Assembly: GCF_033118175.1 (NCBI RefSeq)
Contig: NC_083714.1
Location: 11,098,001-11,162,000, forward strand
Direction of reading: 5' to 3'
Length of the DNA: 64,000 nucleotides
From: Dama dama
Lineage: Eukaryota; Chordata; Mammalia; Artiodactyla; Cervidae
Below are positions 62,816-64,000 of the stretch, in pieces. The translations under genes were made by a program, and so were the position numbers. The notes under the pieces were generated by a model. It did no database searches. It saw only the letters and a list, made by a program, of their open reading frames with translations, and was not told the origin of the DNA. Position 1 is the stretch's first letter; each line of letters begins with the position of its first letter.

Positions 62816-64000
62816 ACATGGCATATGCAAACAACTGTGCTTCTGAAGCACACAGGTGAATGGATACAGCTCTAACACGCCCTTTTGTGGCTTTGGCACA
62901 GAACAGAATCAGAATCTAAGCAAAAACAGTGTGGGTTATATCATAGTCCACACCAGGTAAATTCTATTTGGTGGTCGGGCTGAATTCTGCTGCTCAACCA
63001 AACTGTCCAGTTGACACAGTGATGAACGATGAAATGGAAAAATACACCAAGGTTGTTAGTGTGTTTGTCCCGTGGGAAGGTGGCAAAGGGTGGAACAAAT
63101 ACTACACTGACCACCACACCAGACTTGTACGCAACTTCTAATAAAACATATATCCTATTGGTACTGAAGTGATACACACTACATTACAAATCCACTAGGT
63201 GGGATGAGTGGAGAATGAATGGCTAAAAAGACATATATGGGGTGGAATTACTAGAAAGCAAGGTCATAAGGAAGTGCTCTATGTATTTGTGTATAATTGT
63301 AGCCCGTTTAGTGGTAGGTACCGAGGGACAAACATTTAGAAAATTGCACTAGAAGGAAAACTGGGCTATTTTTCTAGCTCTGCCAAATTTATTAACTGTG
63401 GAATAATAGCTATTCCATTTCCCACAGCATCTTCGCCCCAATTCATAAGGCTATCAGACAGTACATAAAAAGCTTTGAGATTTCTAGATGTTATTCATGG
63501 GCACAGAGATCTTATCATGAGGTAATTTCACAAATTCACCCCAGAAGAATTTATGACAAGCTGAAAAATATGCCTCATTTGTCTTTCTGACAATTTAACA
63601 AGGTTAGTTTAATTAAGCTAGAAGTTCCTCCTTAACATAGACATATTTTCAGGCTTTGTCCTTTTTAGGTGCTTTGTTCACAACACACTTTTGATGAATA
63701 TATTATGAAGCAATTATAATTTCCAGATATAAAAGAGGATGCTAAAACCAAAAACCTTCTCTTGAAGAGGGAGAACATCACTCATCTAATATTAAGAGTA
63801 AACAATTGTGCATGTCTTTCAAAGTCTCCAAATTAGATAGCATAAATGCTATTATAGAGAGAACAAATATAGCATCTTTTTCAAAGGACAAAAAAAAAAG
63901 TAGATAAGCACTGGGAAAGTGTCAGCATGACAAATTTAAGAATTCTCCTTCAGCTAATACAGCTGGTCTTTAACAATGAGGGGGTTGGGGGGTGGAGGGG
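62816..64000. other. Intergenic, upstream of RBM41; no feature recognised
   Basis: No coding region or repeat family identified. In human the next gene upstream of RBM41 is NUP62CL in the same orientation, so its 3' end might lie here or beyond, but nothing in the sequence shows it. Confidence 0.4.

Overview
The window is nuclear DNA from a ruminant, most likely a bovid such as cattle. It holds several BovB (RTE) LINEs, Bov-tA and Bov-A2 SINEs, CHR-type tRNA-derived SINEs and young bovine-type L1 copies, on a background of pan-mammalian repeats (L2, MIR, L1M, MLT1, Tigger, MER5A). It is gene-poor and repeat-rich. The one host gene is split across it on the minus strand: RBM41, an RRM protein of the minor (U12-type) spliceosome that is X-linked in mammals, so the window is probably from the X chromosome.

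RBM41 reads right to left. A CpG-rich promoter with two ZNF143-like motifs and an 8-nt coding exon 1 lie at about 59.3-59.45 kb. Exons 2-4 cluster at 54.9-56.4 kb. A 38.9-kb intron 4 follows, then exon 5 at 15.6-16.0 kb. All junctions are GT-AG and phases join without a break into 309 codons. The C-terminal RRM exons (about 104 residues by comparison with the human protein) were not found and should lie left of position 1.

Region by region: 1-15.5 kb (intron 5) is a mosaic of old L1 with a Tigger element, a BovB tail, a Bov-A2, CHR SINEs, MER5A and two almost identical 72-76-bp L1 tail insertions. The giant intron 4 holds a nested old L1 / young L1 / SNRPE retrocopy stack (20.5-25.9 kb), BovB copies at 26-27.5, 31-34.3, 41-42.8 and 44-45.2 kb, an L1 foldback (28.7-29.1 kb), an MLT1-type LTR-internal-LTR provirus carrying a nearly full-length BovB (30.2-35.9 kb), and a 1.9-kb processed copy of SHB (36.15-38.05 kb) that forms a GC-rich island inside the intron. 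From 43 to 53 kb it is mostly old L1. L2 remains flank exons 2-4. Right of the promoter lie an L2 fragment, two Bov-tA SINEs and a 2-kb poly(A)-tailed insertion with a 16-bp target duplication that looks like an L1-mobilised copy of an endogenous-retrovirus-like transcript.

No RNA gene, CRISPR array or prokaryote-style operon is present. The main interest is retrotransposition into a housekeeping splicing-factor gene: two processed host-gene copies (SNRPE with an open frame, SHB with one stop and one 2-nt deletion), a probable retrocopied LTR-element transcript, and several insertions with readable target-site duplications that allow relative dating.
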